A DNA stretch of 64,000 nucleotides, taken from positions 38,499,720 through 38,563,719 of the forward strand of contig OZ018327.1 in assembly GCA_963969495.1 (NCBI GenBank), read 5' to 3'. Position numbers and translations under genes: made by a program. Source of the stretch: Ceratothoa steindachneri (lineage: Eukaryota > Arthropoda > Malacostraca > Isopoda > Cymothoidae). Positions 48,121 through 60,374 of this stretch are shown here, in pieces. The notes under the pieces were generated by a model that was not told where the DNA came from, searched no databases, and saw only the letters and a program-made list of their open reading frames with translations. How positions within the stretch are numbered: the stretch's first letter is position 1; each line of letters starts with the position of its first letter.

Positions 48121-50250
48121 GATGTCTACTTTATTATACTCTATTTTAATACTTGCTTTCAGGCAGTGGCAGTGCAGTTACACTTGGATAGGATGTATAC
48201 TTTTATTTAATTCTGCATCGTGGTGTGGTTGCGTAGTTCCTTTTTTTCTCCTCGTGGATTTGAACAATAGGAACTTACGCAGAATGGACTACATCCCACG
48301 GGTCAAGTTCTTGCTAACCTGATCGAACATTTGGAGAAGGTGTCTTGTATGAGTTCTCGTATCACTATTCGAGAGTAACTATATTTTCTTGCTTGTATTG
48401 ATATGTCCATGTGCACTCTTGACGCACAGTCTGATTTTAGGTGGGAGGTGGTTGATGACCTGCATGGTAGTGACCAATTTTCCATTCAAATATAATTTTG
48501 GGGGCTGCTGCCATAAGTGAAACCACCTCGGTCGTACTTAGTGAGGGCGCGACTCTTTGAATTTCAGGAAATGGCTTAATTTTTCGTCACAGTCGATGAG
48601 TCTAGGTCAGTGGATGAGGCCGTTGAGTTACTCTCCAGCAATTTCATTGTTATGGGCTTAACTACCTTTCCTAGAACTTCTGGCCATTGCAGTTTCGTCC
48701 GATTCACTAGAGGTTGGCCGAGAGAGAGACGGCTTTCAGATAGAAGCGATATACCTCCATGCGCTATAAGCGCCGTCAGAACGATTTCACCGTCGGTGAA
48801 TTTTGTCGAGCTAGGGCTAGGATACGGTAATTTTCAAAGCACGCACGCCGCTCTTCTTGATGGAAATAAGTGACTTCGCCTAGGTTTTAAAGCGAGTCAA
48901 AAGGATTCGGCGCAAGTTCTTACATAATCCCCTTCCCGTTCTTAAAGATAACGAGACGCAATCTCGGACTTCGCGTCCAAGACGGAATTTCACAACCACT
49001 TTCTCCCCATATTTTAGGCGAGATGCTGCTTCGCCAGCATTCATTGCACGCCGTGATGTCTCTACAGGCCGCCGACTGGACTTTTCCTCCAGGAGCAAAG
49101 AACATTTCAACGATAAATTTACGCTTACTAAGATGCGTTCCGGTCTCGCTTCATGTGTGGGGGCAGCCCTTGGTCCGGCAGATGTTCCCTATTCTATTCT
49201 TCGACACCTATGTGTGGCAAGCATGGTATTCTTGCTAGATTTCTTTACTGGGTCTGGATAGGATGTATCCTACAAGAGGCCTAGCGAATAGCTACTGTGC
49301 TCGTCTTTTGCAAACGGAGGAGAGACGACTTTCTTGCGGTCCCTTTCTGTTTAATTTCTCTAACCTTCTGCATGAATAATTTAAGAGAGAAATTGGTAAA
49401 TTTAAGATTAGTTTTTTTGGACATCTGAAGTCACCTGTCTTCTGCAGAGTGCAACGTTCCAAATTCCACTCTACCTTGGATGCTCTGTTCCGGCTGAAAA
49501 ATAAAATCTGCTAGACCTTCCTTATAGACGGCACTACCGCATGCCAATACGGTATTATGGAAGTCCTCAATAACACGAAGAAAAATGGACGCCTCCCTAT
49601 TTCCATATCTGAATCCTTCTGACATTGACGATTCCGCGGAGGGGAAAGAAAGGATATCCCACAGAGAAGTGTCCTCAGTGTAAAACCTTTTGCAATTAAG
49701 ATCAACAGTTTCACCTTGGTTTTCTCGAAAGATGTTCTCAATAAGCTCTACGTACACGAGATTTATGTCACTTTTGATGCGATCCAATGCCAACTCTTGA
49801 GCGTCGACTTCAAGAATCATTGAACAGCATCTCTCGCTATGCCGAATCGGACAGGTTTCGTTTTTCTTTCAGCAAAACTCTGGTAGTGCTATTTCTCCAC
49901 TATCCATTGTTCCACTCGCTCTCTTCTATTCACATTTCGAGCCTCGATCTAGGATCCGGAAATACCCTTATAACCTTATTAGGGATTCTCTTCTCTTGCA
50001 CGTCCGTTAATCTTTAATTAACCCTTGCTTTTCCTAGTCTTTATCTGATATTTAGTTTCTTCCTGAAAATGGCGCCTGCTAATCACTTGCCTCATTCATC
50101 TTTTGATTAATGTTTCCTGGTCTGGTGAGGCATTTGTATCAAGCTAAGAGCTAATGTGGCCATGATAGAGTTTTGGTCCATTGGAAACACCGGAACCGGC
50201 TTGAAATACTACTTCCGATGGAACCCAGCTCTAGTCAGAGCTCAGAATAA
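48121..50250 (+). pseudogene. Non-LTR retrotransposon ORF2 relic (endonuclease + RT)
   Basis: Blocks are collinear through many frameshifts. The end of the AP-like endonuclease is CIDMSMCTLDAQSDFRWEVV then DDLHGSDQF (about 48391-48480). A linker starts KRIRRKFLHNPLPVLKDN (about 48900). RT blocks follow: FTLTKMRSGLASCVGAALGP (about 49117), IATVLVFCKRRRDDF and ISLTFCMNNLREKLVN (about 49285-49420), FHSTLDALFRLK (about 49470), then PQRSVLSVKPFAIKINSF (about 49660). The catalytic YxDD is YVHE at 49749-49760. SLNSISRYAESDRFRFSFSK follows at about 49806. The order is that of jockey/I-like LINEs. Destroyed catalysis and a dozen stops mark an old copy. Confidence 0.85.
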
Positions 50251-50691
50251 TATCCTGTAAGTGCAGTGGGAAAGTCAGGCACTGATTTTATCTGATTTTT
50301 TCTTCGAATGAGCGGACTTAAGTTTTTTATCAATACTCTTCTCCCCAAAAGTATTTTACACATTAAGATTTTTAAATTTCTTAAATTTAAAATTTGGGAT
50401 TCAAAAGAAAATTTGCACATATGTTCTAATAATCATGGTCTATTACTATACAGAAGTATTTTAAAAATCAATATTGTAGAACAACTTTTATTAGCAAAAA
50501 TCTCATCGTTCTATGTAATAGTATTTGACATGAATTTATCATGAAAAAACACACATTTCACAACGATTTTCGTTCAAACTATTATGACGTAATATTTTAA
50601 TTAATCACAGGACTACACGTTTTCTTTTCAGCCATTCATATCAGTTTTGATTGCATCCCACCATCATTACGCAGTTTACAAGGTTTAAAGA
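50251..50691. other. AT-rich DNA, nothing recognised
   Basis: It may hold the 5' terminal part of the Tc1 element that follows, but no terminal inverted repeat was identified. Confidence 0.4.
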
Positions 50692-51714
50692 TGGCTAAGA
50701 CGCAAGATTTGTCAGATGATCTGCGTAAAATCATTATAGCAGATCACAAAGAAGGCAAAGGCTACCGGAAATTTGCTGAAGATTTAAATTTACTAGGCGG
50801 TAGAGTGGTAGCCATTGTTTGAAAGTAGAAAAATGTCATACCACTACAAACGTTCAAATGAGTGGTCACCCTCGCAAAATGACTGAGACTTCTGTACAAC
50901 GTGTAGCCAGAAAAGTTATGAAAACCCATTTTTGACATGAGGTGAAATTCAAAAGAAACTAAGAAATGCCAGAAATGAAGTAAATATATAAAGATACAAT
51001 TAAAAGAACCTTAAACAGTGTAGGCTTACACTCTGGACCACTAAAAAGACTTCCTAATTAAAATCTAGATATGTGTAAGCTCGTCTGAACTTTGTGAAAA
51101 AGTATGAAAATGAGTCAAATGAATTCAGAGCAAAAGTTATTTTGTCTGATGAAATAAAAATTGAGCTTTTAGGAAGAAACCCCAGTACCCATGTTTTGAG
51201 GAAGAAAGGAACTGCCTACCAACCGAATAACACCATCCCCAAAGGCAAGTTTGGAGTTGGAAGCGTAATGATATAGGGCTGTTTTTCGTCAAATGGGGTT
51301 AGAGAAATGGAGATAATTGAAGCAAGAATGAATACCTCAAATTATCAAAAAACTTTATCTAGAAACCTTCTAAGGAGTGCGAGATCAATGAAACTTTTAA
51401 CTATTAATTCATATTTCAACAGGACAATGATCCCAAGCACGAAGCTAAAGCTACTCAGAAATGGTTTAAGGATTATGTTATTGATGTTTTGGGATGGTCA
51501 GGTCAGTCCCCAGATCGCAACCCTATAGAGAATTTATGGAATGAATTGAAGTTGCGAGTGAATTTAAGAAATCCTCAAAATCTTCAACAATTAAAAGATG
51601 TTTGCAAAGAAGAATGGGATAAAATTCCTGCTGGTTCGTGCAAGAAGCTCATTGTAAATTACAGAAGACTTGAGGCTATAAAACAAAACAAAGGCTACGT
51701 CACTAAATATTAAC
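50692..51714 (+). pseudogene. Tc1 transposase, catalytic residues kept but frame broken
   Basis: It starts at ATG 50692 with MAKTQDLSDDLRKIIIADHK, the usual Tc1 N-terminus. The middle of the DNA-binding part is full of stops. The catalytic domain reads VILSDEIKIELLGRNPS (first Asp, about 51137), NTIPKGKFGVGSVM, then after frameshifts IFQQDNDPKHEAKATQKWF (second Asp, about 51411-51470), DVLGWSGQSPDRNPIENLWN (third residue Glu, about 51483) and a C-terminus VNYRRLEAIKQNKGYVTKY ending at the stop at 51712-51714. Length matches the usual 340 residues of Tc1. DD34E residues are all visible, so decay is by frameshift rather than active-site loss. Confidence 0.88.
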
Positions 51715-52879
51715 AAATCATGTCAAATGCTTTTGCATAGGGCGATTTGTTATTTTTCCTAATAAAAGTTGTTCCACAATAATGTATTTTAAAATCCTTC
51801 TGTACAGTGATAGACTATGATTATTAGAATATATGTGAAAATTGTCATTCAAATCGAAAATTTAATATTTAAGATATTAAAAATATCTTAATGAGTAAAA
51901 TACTTTTGCTATTCAAATCACTGAGCAATATCACAGTAAACGTCTTGCCGAATACCTGGATAAATCTTTGGAGAGGTAGATATTTCCTTCTGAAACCTTA
52001 GTACCCCGCCAATTAAAGATCATAACAACTATCTGTGAACACAATTTCAAGGGAATATCGGTTTCACCTAGGTCTTCCAATTCCTTGTACTCTATACTTT
52101 TCTTAACAGCAATTACTTTCCGTCAAACTTCTCGTTTGAATGCAGATTTAAGCCGTACTTAATAAATTCTAAATCTAATTCGTATACTACTAATACCTCG
52201 TGGTCCTTCTTGGATAACACGTTTGTAAAATTATTTTCCTTTTTCTACAGGCCATTTATGTTTACCTCTATTGTTTTCGACTTCTCCCGTCATGTTCCCA
52301 TTCTATACTCAAATTCCTATTCTCTTTGGTTGACCATTGCTAATCTTTTTAAAGTTCTTTGCCTTTGAGGTGTGGCATCTTGCAGCCGTCACCTTCATTC
52401 TTTCCAACAGCAATGTGCCCTACAGTAATCTTCTACAGTGCTCTCTGCAACACTCTTTCCGGTATGCCACCTGGCGAGACCACTTGAATTTGGGGTCTAA
52501 AATCCCATCAATGGTTTTTATTTCATAGAGATCTTGAGGGAACTTATGACCTTTTGTGATGTAAAGTTGAAGATCCACCTCCTCGTACGTGATTACTTCC
52601 TTATAATTTTTTGTTTATTCTCTTTCCTCTTCTCTGGGCTTTGGATTTTTCTTTGTTTCTCTTTTTTTCCTTGGTATCTTTAAACGAGCTTTCCTCATCA
52701 AAACTTTCCTCATTTTGTGAGTGAATTAAGGACTCAGATTAAGACTCCTTATCTGCCTTTCGTTGGTTCTTCTTATTTTCATTCTTCTTTCCTTTCTCTT
52801 CGTTTTACTCTTACTTTTTCTTCTTCATTTTCCTAAGTTTCCTCGCACAGAACCGCATATTTCTCCTGGATACAAGAGG
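51715..52879. other. Unassigned DNA
   Basis: The T-rich stretch 52250-52850 has frames with no motif. A conventional end to the Tc1 element was not located. Confidence 0.4.
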
Positions 52880-53900
52880 GCACCTGGAAGGGAGGAAATA
52901 TAACGAGACAAGAAGTGGAACCTTCAATATCCGGATATAAATACCCTTCCTGGTTAAGCCGAATAACTCCTAGCGACCTGAAAGAGACCTCAGAGACAGT
53001 AAAAATCAGGCTGTTGAATCTTTTTTATTTGGGTTTAGCTGCAGGTTACTTTGCAGACGGCCAAAATACATCTAAAATGAGCTTCCTTTGCAAACAAGAA
53101 AAGCCAACAGAAAAAATGAATTACATGCTGATATTGCCACTTAGGGACAATTGGAAAGGTCTTCAAAAATATTCTTAACAGTAAACTGGTCTCCCACCTG
53201 ACAATACATTCCCTACTGAACGCCGAATAGCATCGTTTCTACAGGAAAATGAACATGAAGTTAACGATTGATCTAACATACCATCACGAGGCCCTCGAGA
53301 CTTGCATCTGGCTGCATGATAGATGTGGTATGGCTGGACGTGAAAAAAGCCTTTGAAAAAGTGTGGATTGACGGTCTAAAATACAAAATCTCAGAGTTGG
53401 GCTCATCCCTCATTTGAGGAAGATGCTGCCACAATTACTTTACAAACAGAAAAACGACAACTACCTACAGAGTGAGGTACTCCTTAAATTGGAGTGGTCT
53501 AAGCCTCACTCTGTTTACGATACACATCAGGGACATACCAAAGCCGCTATTTTCTCGGAATATTAATGTGCATTACTCCGACGACATCACTCAGTTTGAA
53601 CACCTCAAACCAAATCTGGGATAATGATATCGAGAAATACTGCTGCTGAGGCTGACCGGATCTACAAATTCGAGTAATAGTAAAATATACAAGCCAACCA
53701 GGCGAAGCTTACCACCATCGCAGTTGGCATACACTGGAAAAAAACTCGTGTACTATACGGTACGATCGTATCTTACTCCCTAAATGTGAAAGTCTTAGGA
53801 TTCAGGCTTGTCAGTTTGGCATACGAAGACACATCACTTCCAGGATCAACTTTGCAAACCTTAATGTAAAAATTGTAACAAATTTTATTTGGTCAGAGTA
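52880..53900 (+). pseudogene. Jockey-like LINE reverse transcriptase relic
   Basis: Frame 52915-53178 carries early RT blocks (GLAAGYFADGQN, KMSFLCKQEKPTEKMNYM, ISL-like LPLRDNWKGLQK). After frameshifts YHHEALETC (about 53281) and VVWLDVKKAFEKVWIDGLKY (about 53325-53385) give the palm entry, then ELGSSL. The catalytic block is VHYSDDITQF with YSDD at 53574-53585, matching the FADD/YADD box. Later LGFRLVSLAYEDTSL near 53790 fits the region after the palm. No endonuclease or C-terminus is seen. Many stops are present. Confidence 0.8.
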
Positions 53901-54977
53901 AGAACCAAGATGTTCTATTGAGTGTTCCTTCTCGATACACCATCGAAATGTAACATACACGCATGTAGAGGGTATCGAATCAGTTAACACCTATTTAAAC
54001 TCTAGAAGCTTCAGCATCTGTGAGAAGTATGGACGATACTGATATACCTGAAATGTTCGCCTATTTGACTAAAATAGAAGACGGGGAAAGTTTTAAAGCT
54101 TAGTTACCATCCACCAGATCGTTACCTACGACAGCCACCTACAAATAACCATACAAAACGACCAGCATCAGAAGAGCAGGAATTAAAAAAATGAAAAATA
54201 AATAGGTAGTATTACCAAAATAAAATAAAGTTAAAACCAAAACAAAAAAGATCAAAATACCGAGATGGCCCGCTTCGCCAATACTTAACTTCCACCACTT
54301 CTTTTTTACTTCATCAGTCTGCCAGCTACAATGGATAAGGGGTCTCTAAGCTTCATCCTCTTTCTCCTTGAATAAAAGGGAGATTAATGCAAACAGTAAG
54401 GGAGAAGGAGAAGACAAGTTATGAGGGAATGTGGTGTATAAGTCTTACGACCTGAAAAGATGTAGAAAAAGATGTGTTGTGTAAGAGTAGAGTGGATAGT
54501 AGTCTCATTGTGAAAGAGGGGAAAGGAAATGAGTGTGAAGCATTTATTAGCTAGCTGGGTAACCATCCATCTCGTTAGTTTTTGTGTATATATGTTATGT
54601 GGAAGACTCTCATGCATCTTTATTTCGAATATTTTTCTATTTTGTAATTAAACTTTGGAGTTGTTTAATTAGGGCTTATTATTTACCTTTCCTAAGCAAC
54701 TTATTTTTAATGTTAAAGCGTCTCTGGATCATTTCTTGTAAGGTGTTTCCCAGTTCTGAAGTCCGGGACGACATCCAAGCCAAAGTTCAGCGGGGGCATA
54801 ATTAAAAAGTAAACAAATATCTAAGAGGCGTAAACTCACAGATTAAATGCTAATCCATTCAATTACAATAACGGATTTGACTCGTACTATAAAATGATCA
54901 TAACTACATTGTATAGTATTAAAAATAATAGTAATAAAAGAAAAAAATATATATTAAAAAGGCTAGATACAAATATT
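53901..54977. other. Unassigned DNA
   Basis: No motif was recognised beyond the fading end of the LINE relic. Frames of about 75 codons on both strands are not called. Confidence 0.4.
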
Positions 54978-55001
54978 CTGAGGGGGCACGTGCCCCCTCA
55001 G
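54978..55001. repeat. 24-bp perfect GC-rich palindrome
   Basis: A perfect inverted repeat with no spacer, core GGGGGCACGTGCCCCC, set in AT-rich DNA. It contains a CACGTG E-box. It could be an element terminus or a hairpin; nothing else identifies it. Confidence 0.7.
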
Positions 55002-55139
55002 TTTCGATTCGATTCACGCTTGTGCTTGAAGTTACCTTTGTTGATTTTTCAGTATTTTTAAAGAATATAAATTTATCTCCGTTGGTCTTTTATTAGAATT
55101 AATTATCTCTTGTTTCTCTTAGAGCTTTCAAACTTTTTT

Positions 55140-58100
55140 TCAACCGTTATATTAATGGGTTCGAGGGCAAGTTCTTGGTGTATGTAGTTCTCTTTGTAGT
55201 CTCGTCTCTCTTCTTCTTACACTTTTCTATTATGAGAACGCCCTTGTTTGGAACACGTAGCTTCTTTATGTTCGACTTATACATGGTATTTAAAGGTATT
55301 TTCCGGTTCAATAGGGTTGGCAGGTCTAGGGTAGTGTAGATTTTTAGTAGTTTGTACTCAGTCCTCTGAGTTGGAACAGTTTTGTTAAGTTCATTCTTGC
55401 TATGCTTGTACGTTCATTTGCATGTTTACTGTAACCTTGCCTTATCCCGTTCAAGCCGAGCACGTTTCCTTCGTCATCATGTAGGTAGACCTTGTCCTCG
55501 ACTATCGCTCTTGACGTTTATGTCTACCTATTGGTGTTATCTAGATTTCTTCTGTGTTGGTTCGAATTTTCCACAGGCATTCATAGTTATTTATGTTCTA
55601 TATTTCTGCTGCTGTTGGTGCATGTCTGTATGGGCTACTGACAAGAATGTCAGGTCGCCCGCAAATTTTATGCACTTAGTTGTTTTGCTGACCGGGTTTG
55701 GCCTATCTCTAGTGTATATATTATATAGCGTGGGACTAAGAAAGCCCCCCTGTAGTACACCTTGAAGGATTTCGAATTCTGACCCATCTTAGCCCTCTAT
55801 TGTGATGTTGCTTTACTATCTTTTATATAAACGCACAACTATCTTTTTTCACCGATGGTGCTGGTAGGATGGGGTTGAGTTCTGTCTAATTTTTCAAGTG
55901 TCTTTTGACATCGCGCAACACCACGTGAATTTATTGTGTGCTATGATTGGATTTAGCTATTGTTTCCATAAGAAGAGCGAGCGCGGTGTCTATACCCCTA
56001 ATATTTCGAAATGCATGCTAGTTTCATAGGATTAGATTGTTAGTCTCGAGGTATTGAATTATTCTCTTGTTTATGGCATTCTCGAGGAGCCTTGCTAGCG
56101 TTTTCAATAGCGTGATTGGCCGGAAATTTTGCTGACGGTTTAGGAAGGAAGATTGATTTACCGCTTTTGAGCACATCGTGGAAGTACCGGCCCTGAGCGC
56201 CGCAGTGAAAAGCGGACTATTGATGTCGATAAATTGTTTGGTGCTCTCATTAAGTTCTTTCTTCTTAGGGTTGTTTTAGCCAGTGCTTTTTGTTTCGTTC
56301 TTGATATCAAGTCTTTTAGTTTTCAGGAAACCACTGGTTCTATTGCTTTTTCTCCGAAGACTGCCTATGAGATTATGTGATATGGAGTTATTTCGTCCAA
56401 ATGCTGGTTTAGCTGAGTTACTATCCTCTCTCGCGCTCCCTGTCAAAAATTTTATTCTCGTTTGGCGAAATGGTGAAAACATTATTCCAGTGTTCGCAGA
56501 AAATAGCCTCTAGTTAATTTTGTATATGTATGGCAATCCCCTTGTTTTTAATACTGAAGCTGGTTCTGCTTTGTTTCATGCTTCTTGCCGAGTTTATTTT
56601 CTGCCAAAATTTCATTCTTTTGGTTTCGCCATCAATAGATTCACCGAAATGATCATATGGGGACGGGGCATTCCTTATTTTCTGTTTATTTTATCTAGAA
56701 TTTTATATCTTTATCGTATCTATTTACTTCTTTCTTGACTGTAATTCCTTTTTCTTTAAGTTTGCCCTTCAAACATTGTCTTCCAATTATCTTGTCTTAT
56801 GGTATTTTTGTTGGCTGGGTTGGTTCTTGATCTTCGTATCCTTCCTTTCTTGATGCATCTTCATTTTTATTGCATTTATCTTGAATTGATAATTCTTTCT
56901 TGATTCTTGATGAGTTGGTGATTCCTGATGTGCTTCTAGATGATTTGATAATTCCTTCTAGATGAGTTGGTCCTTGAAGCGTTTTCTTTCCTTTTTCCCT
57001 TGACTTCCGTTTTCTCTTGAGTCGATTTCTTGGTCCTTCTTGATTAGTTAGTCCTTGAAGCGTTTTCCTTAAATTCTGTTTTCTTCTTGAGATCTTCATA
57101 AAAGGTTGTGGAATTTTGAGTTTCGAACGCGGTACCTCTTGATTTAAACGCCAGTCACTCTAGCCATTACGCCACAGCTTAGTCCGTTCTGAGTTGGTAA
57201 TTTAATGGGCTATTTATATTATCGATTTGGAAGGAATTTTTCTCTGATACATCTTCGCACCCCTATAGTCCCACCTTGTACTGCGCTTTCTTCTTATTTG
57301 TCATAATTAGGCTCTATATCCTTTCTGGCGTCTGTTAGTCTCGATGCATGTTTTAAAGTTCTTGTAATAGTTCTATAATGTTGTAATCTCTGTCGTGTTA
57401 TGTGATTCGTTATGGGGACGTGTTTCTCCTCTGCCTTGGTTAGTGCTGTTGTTATCTTTTACACTTCTCCGCCCATCTCCACAAGTGTTATGTTTGCGAT
57501 GTCGGAATTTGGAAGTTTGTTAATTCTTTGGAATATTTGCTCCAGTCTGCTTGTGTATAGTTCTTTGGTACCGGACATGTGACTTAGATTGGTTCCGCTG
57601 AGAGCGTCTTCACGATTATTTTATGGTCGCTGGTATAAAGGGCCCTTCTCAATTTTATAGTTGAGGTGGAGTCATGGGGTAACAAGTACTATGTCTGATT
57701 CTTTTGCCCATCTTTGCTCGTAGAAAGTAGGGAAATCTGGTCCAATGCCCTTCACTTTTTTTTGTTTCAACTAGCTTTTCGTGATTGTGTCCAATGTTCA
57801 AGTTGGCTGTATATCCTCCAATCCTGCTGCTGGCGTTCAGGCCACCCAAAACATGACTTGGGCTCTTCCACCAAATACACCAATGGAATTGTAGAGCGGC
57901 CATTACCCTCTCTTTGAAGGCTGATATCAAGTCATTAATGTTATTTCCCCAGTGAAGGTTTGAATCTTTACAGCCAGGAACGCGTCGTCCATATCTTGCG
58001 GGCTTTTGAACTTTATGTTATTCTTTACTGCTCTTGCCACCCAGTCGTAATTTTTTTTTCTGTGGTCTTAGTTACCGCTGTTTAGTTGCATATTTTCACT

Positions 58101-58215
58101 GGCTTTGAGTTCCAATCCAGTTATAATTCATTGAGTATAATTACATCCGGGTCTTTGGAGTAGTAGGCCTTGCAGAGTGAGTGCAGTTTGATGTCCCATC
58201 CAGTTACGTTGTATT
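55140..58215 (-). pseudogene. Jockey-like LINE ORF2 relic (endonuclease + RT)
   Basis: Read right to left. ORF2 opens near 58215 with YNVTGWDIKLHSLCKAYYSK and DPDVIILNE. The AP-like endonuclease continues with VARAVKNNIKF and DDAFLAVKIQTFTGEITLMT (about 58000-57930), then GLNASSRIGGYTANLN (about 57840-57790) and DIVLVTP (about 57690). After a linker with a nested tRNA-like insertion, RT blocks are QNFRPITLLKTLARLLENAI (about 56140-56080), ETIAKSNHST and VVLRDVKRHLKN (about 55960-55900), then EFEILQGVLQGGFLSPTLYN (about 55775-55720). The catalytic FADD is FAGD at 55654-55665, so one Asp is lost. Sequence thins out near 55140. Layout is a standard jockey-like ORF2, with many stops. Confidence 0.88.
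56756..57180 (-). repeat. tRNA-like insertion within the LINE relic
   Basis: On the minus strand 57180-57117 has an A-box-like GTGGCGTAATGGCTAGAGTG and a B-box-like CGTTCGAAACTC, spaced as in a tRNA. The following segment (to about 56756) repeats gttggtccttgaagcgtttt (or its complement) twice about 100 bp apart and is open for 100 charged codons. It fits a tRNA-derived SINE inserted between the endonuclease and RT of the LINE. The 3' boundary is uncertain. Confidence 0.45.
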
Positions 58216-59480
58216 AAATTATCTTAATTTTCCTGTCATTGACCAATTTCTATGTGTGGCTTACTCATTGCTGATCTTTTTGTTTACCTTGGGTGTTCTC
58301 TTGTTCATTCGATTAATTTGTTCTGCCATTCTGCTTCGATTTAATTTCATCCTTTGTAACCGGTTAGCATAGTTCCTTAGGTGTGTTCAACTGACCCCAG
58401 CTTAAAATTTTATGTATATTATGGGTGGCGTACAGGCCACCGTACTCGTGATTATTGCTGAACTTCTTGAGCCCTTGTACTAGCTTGATCATGCTATTAG
58501 TGTGGAACGATTTTATTCTGATGCATATAATTTAAACCTTTTTTCTTGTGATTGATCTTGGAGAGCTTATTCACAGAACATTTCATGTTCCAGTCCTTCT
58601 TGGTGTTCACTTGTTTCTTTCGCGATTTCCTTGGTGGTGTAACAGGTGCTGGGTATTAGCTGGTCTGTTTCCATTATATGATCGTTGTCTATTGTTTCTT
58701 CTGTCCGAGTTTGTTTACTGAAGTCTTGGGTCTCTCTGAGCTGCAGGATTCTATGTTTTAGGCTGTGCATTGTGTTTCTGCGACTGCGGAATGTATTCAT
58801 GGCTTTGAGTTGCTGGTGTGTATTGCATATTTAGGATTTCAACACACGACAGATCATCTGGAAACACTTGGATTCCAGCCCGTTGTTGCTCGAAATTTTA
58901 TTTAACTTATTGGAGTACGTTTCCAATTTCGCCATGATTAACACATGGACATGTAAGATGCATGCCAGGATGGTCAATAATTTATCCTGCTTGATCTGTA
59001 TCACGTTTCTGGCTGGGTAGCATTGGTCAGCTGTGGCTTTTGCAATCTTTGTGTATCTCCTGTTTTGCTTATCCTCTCCCTTTCAGTCTGTTTTGCGGCT
59101 TTTTTCTGTCTATGATCTCCCTTTTTATGGGACATTCTCTGGTCATAGTTCTGTGGCTCTCATCGCATTTGGCGCACATCTTTACCTAGCTGTTGCAGTC
59201 TCTCCAGACAGACCTTAGTATCCCTCAGGGGGCAGTTAATTGAGGCATGCTTCTCAGCGCAAAGCAGTTGAAGAATGTGAGTAAGCTGATGAACTTTTCA
59301 CTTTTTATTCATTCGAGGTAATTTTGAGGTTAACTGAAAGGATGTCTGTTTCCTTGGCTATTCTTGCCATTGCGGTATCTCTTAATACCACCTTTATAAC
59401 TGGATAGTATTTGGTATTTGTGTTTTAGTTGGTAAACTTAACAACTTCTTTGATCTTAGCCCAACCCTGTTCTCTCTCAA
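58216..59480 (-). pseudogene. LINE ORF1 relic with zinc knuckles
   Basis: Upstream of ORF2 on the same strand. Blocks include HASINCPLRDTKVCLERLQQ then LGKDVRQMR (about 59250-59150) and CAKCDESHRTMTRECPIKRE (about 59170-59110), matching the Cx2Cx4Hx4C-type knuckles of jockey ORF1 nucleic-acid chaperones. They are followed by a basic IIDRKK and a later LTILACILHVHVLIMAKLET block (about 58990-58920). Frames 58800-58567 hold a hydrophilic C-terminal part. ORF1 then ORF2 in the same strand and order supports one near full-length element. Confidence 0.7.
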
Positions 59481-60171
59481 TTTCATCATTAATCTTCAGT
59501 GAACTGTGTTTACCTATTCAACGGTCCAGGTGTCTACAGTAGTCAGCCTTCTGTACTTCGATATGTGGTGGTTTCTTTGCTTACAACTTTATCGTTCGAA
59601 GCTCGACGTGGCCTTTTCAGAAAGTAATTTGTCCGCATCTTTCTCCGTTTGGCATATTGGAATATACGTTGTGGCGTAGTCCAATAGCCTTATCAGCACA
59701 ATACCAAGCTCACAGCAGACGATTCTAAACACTTCTATTTTCCCTAGGTTTTTCGCACCACTATGTATGGGCAAATACACCCATTTAGACTAATCCATTT
59801 GGGTTATTCGATCCTTGCTGTCTTCATTAGTTCATATATTCGTAACCTACTATTCAGAAGTACTCGTATGTAGTATTAGAATAGACAAAGTATTGGGTGG
59901 TTGTGATTTAGTTAATAAAGTACTATCTTATATCGCTGGCGTGTTGGGAGCCATATCGTATTTATACCTAACGCCTAGCACTAAAATTGTTTACTCCCAC
60001 TCATACAAGTCCATTGCTCACACGAGTATAACCAATCCCTTGCTAAGCTACAGACTTCGCTCGGTAAGCAACAAAGTTCAGATATGGATCCTGTTTGTGT
60101 GGGGACCTATGGGTACTTGAGCTTTCCTAATCGACACGCTATAAAGAGGATTAATTAATGTCAGGAAGTTG
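59481..60171. other. Unassigned DNA
   Basis: It may include the 5' UTR of the minus-strand LINE. A 101-codon frame at 59815-60120 has no recognised motif. Confidence 0.35.
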
Positions 60172-60240
60172 TATATTTGTCGTCAAGTGGTTAAGTCACG
60201 TGGCCTTGATGTCGTCTAGGTTCAAAGTTTCCTCTAGTTT
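60172..60240 (+). repeat. tRNA-like sequence (possible SINE head)
   Basis: It has an A-box-like GTCAAGTGGTTAAGTCA and a B-box-like GGTTCAAAGTTTCC with tRNA-like spacing. The stems are poorly paired by eye, so this is at best a pseudogene or SINE head. Confidence 0.35.
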
Positions 60241-60374
60241 CTTTAATTTTACCGGTTATTGAAAATTCCTGTTACACTCGTTGCGACGCTATCAACAAAA
60301 GATACAATGATAGTTTTGATGCAGTTGGACTCTTTTTTATTGTTTTAACATAGAAATATGTGTCTAAATTGTAA

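Noticed and set aside
55382..55765. 127-codon plus-strand frame with hydrophobic segments
   Set aside because: It lies opposite the reverse transcriptase of the minus-strand LINE, whose motifs are readable; the plus frame is its shadow.
59033..59218. Hydrophobic plus-strand frame resembling a membrane protein
   Set aside because: The opposite strand reads as zinc-knuckle ORF1 of the LINE, so this is a shadow.
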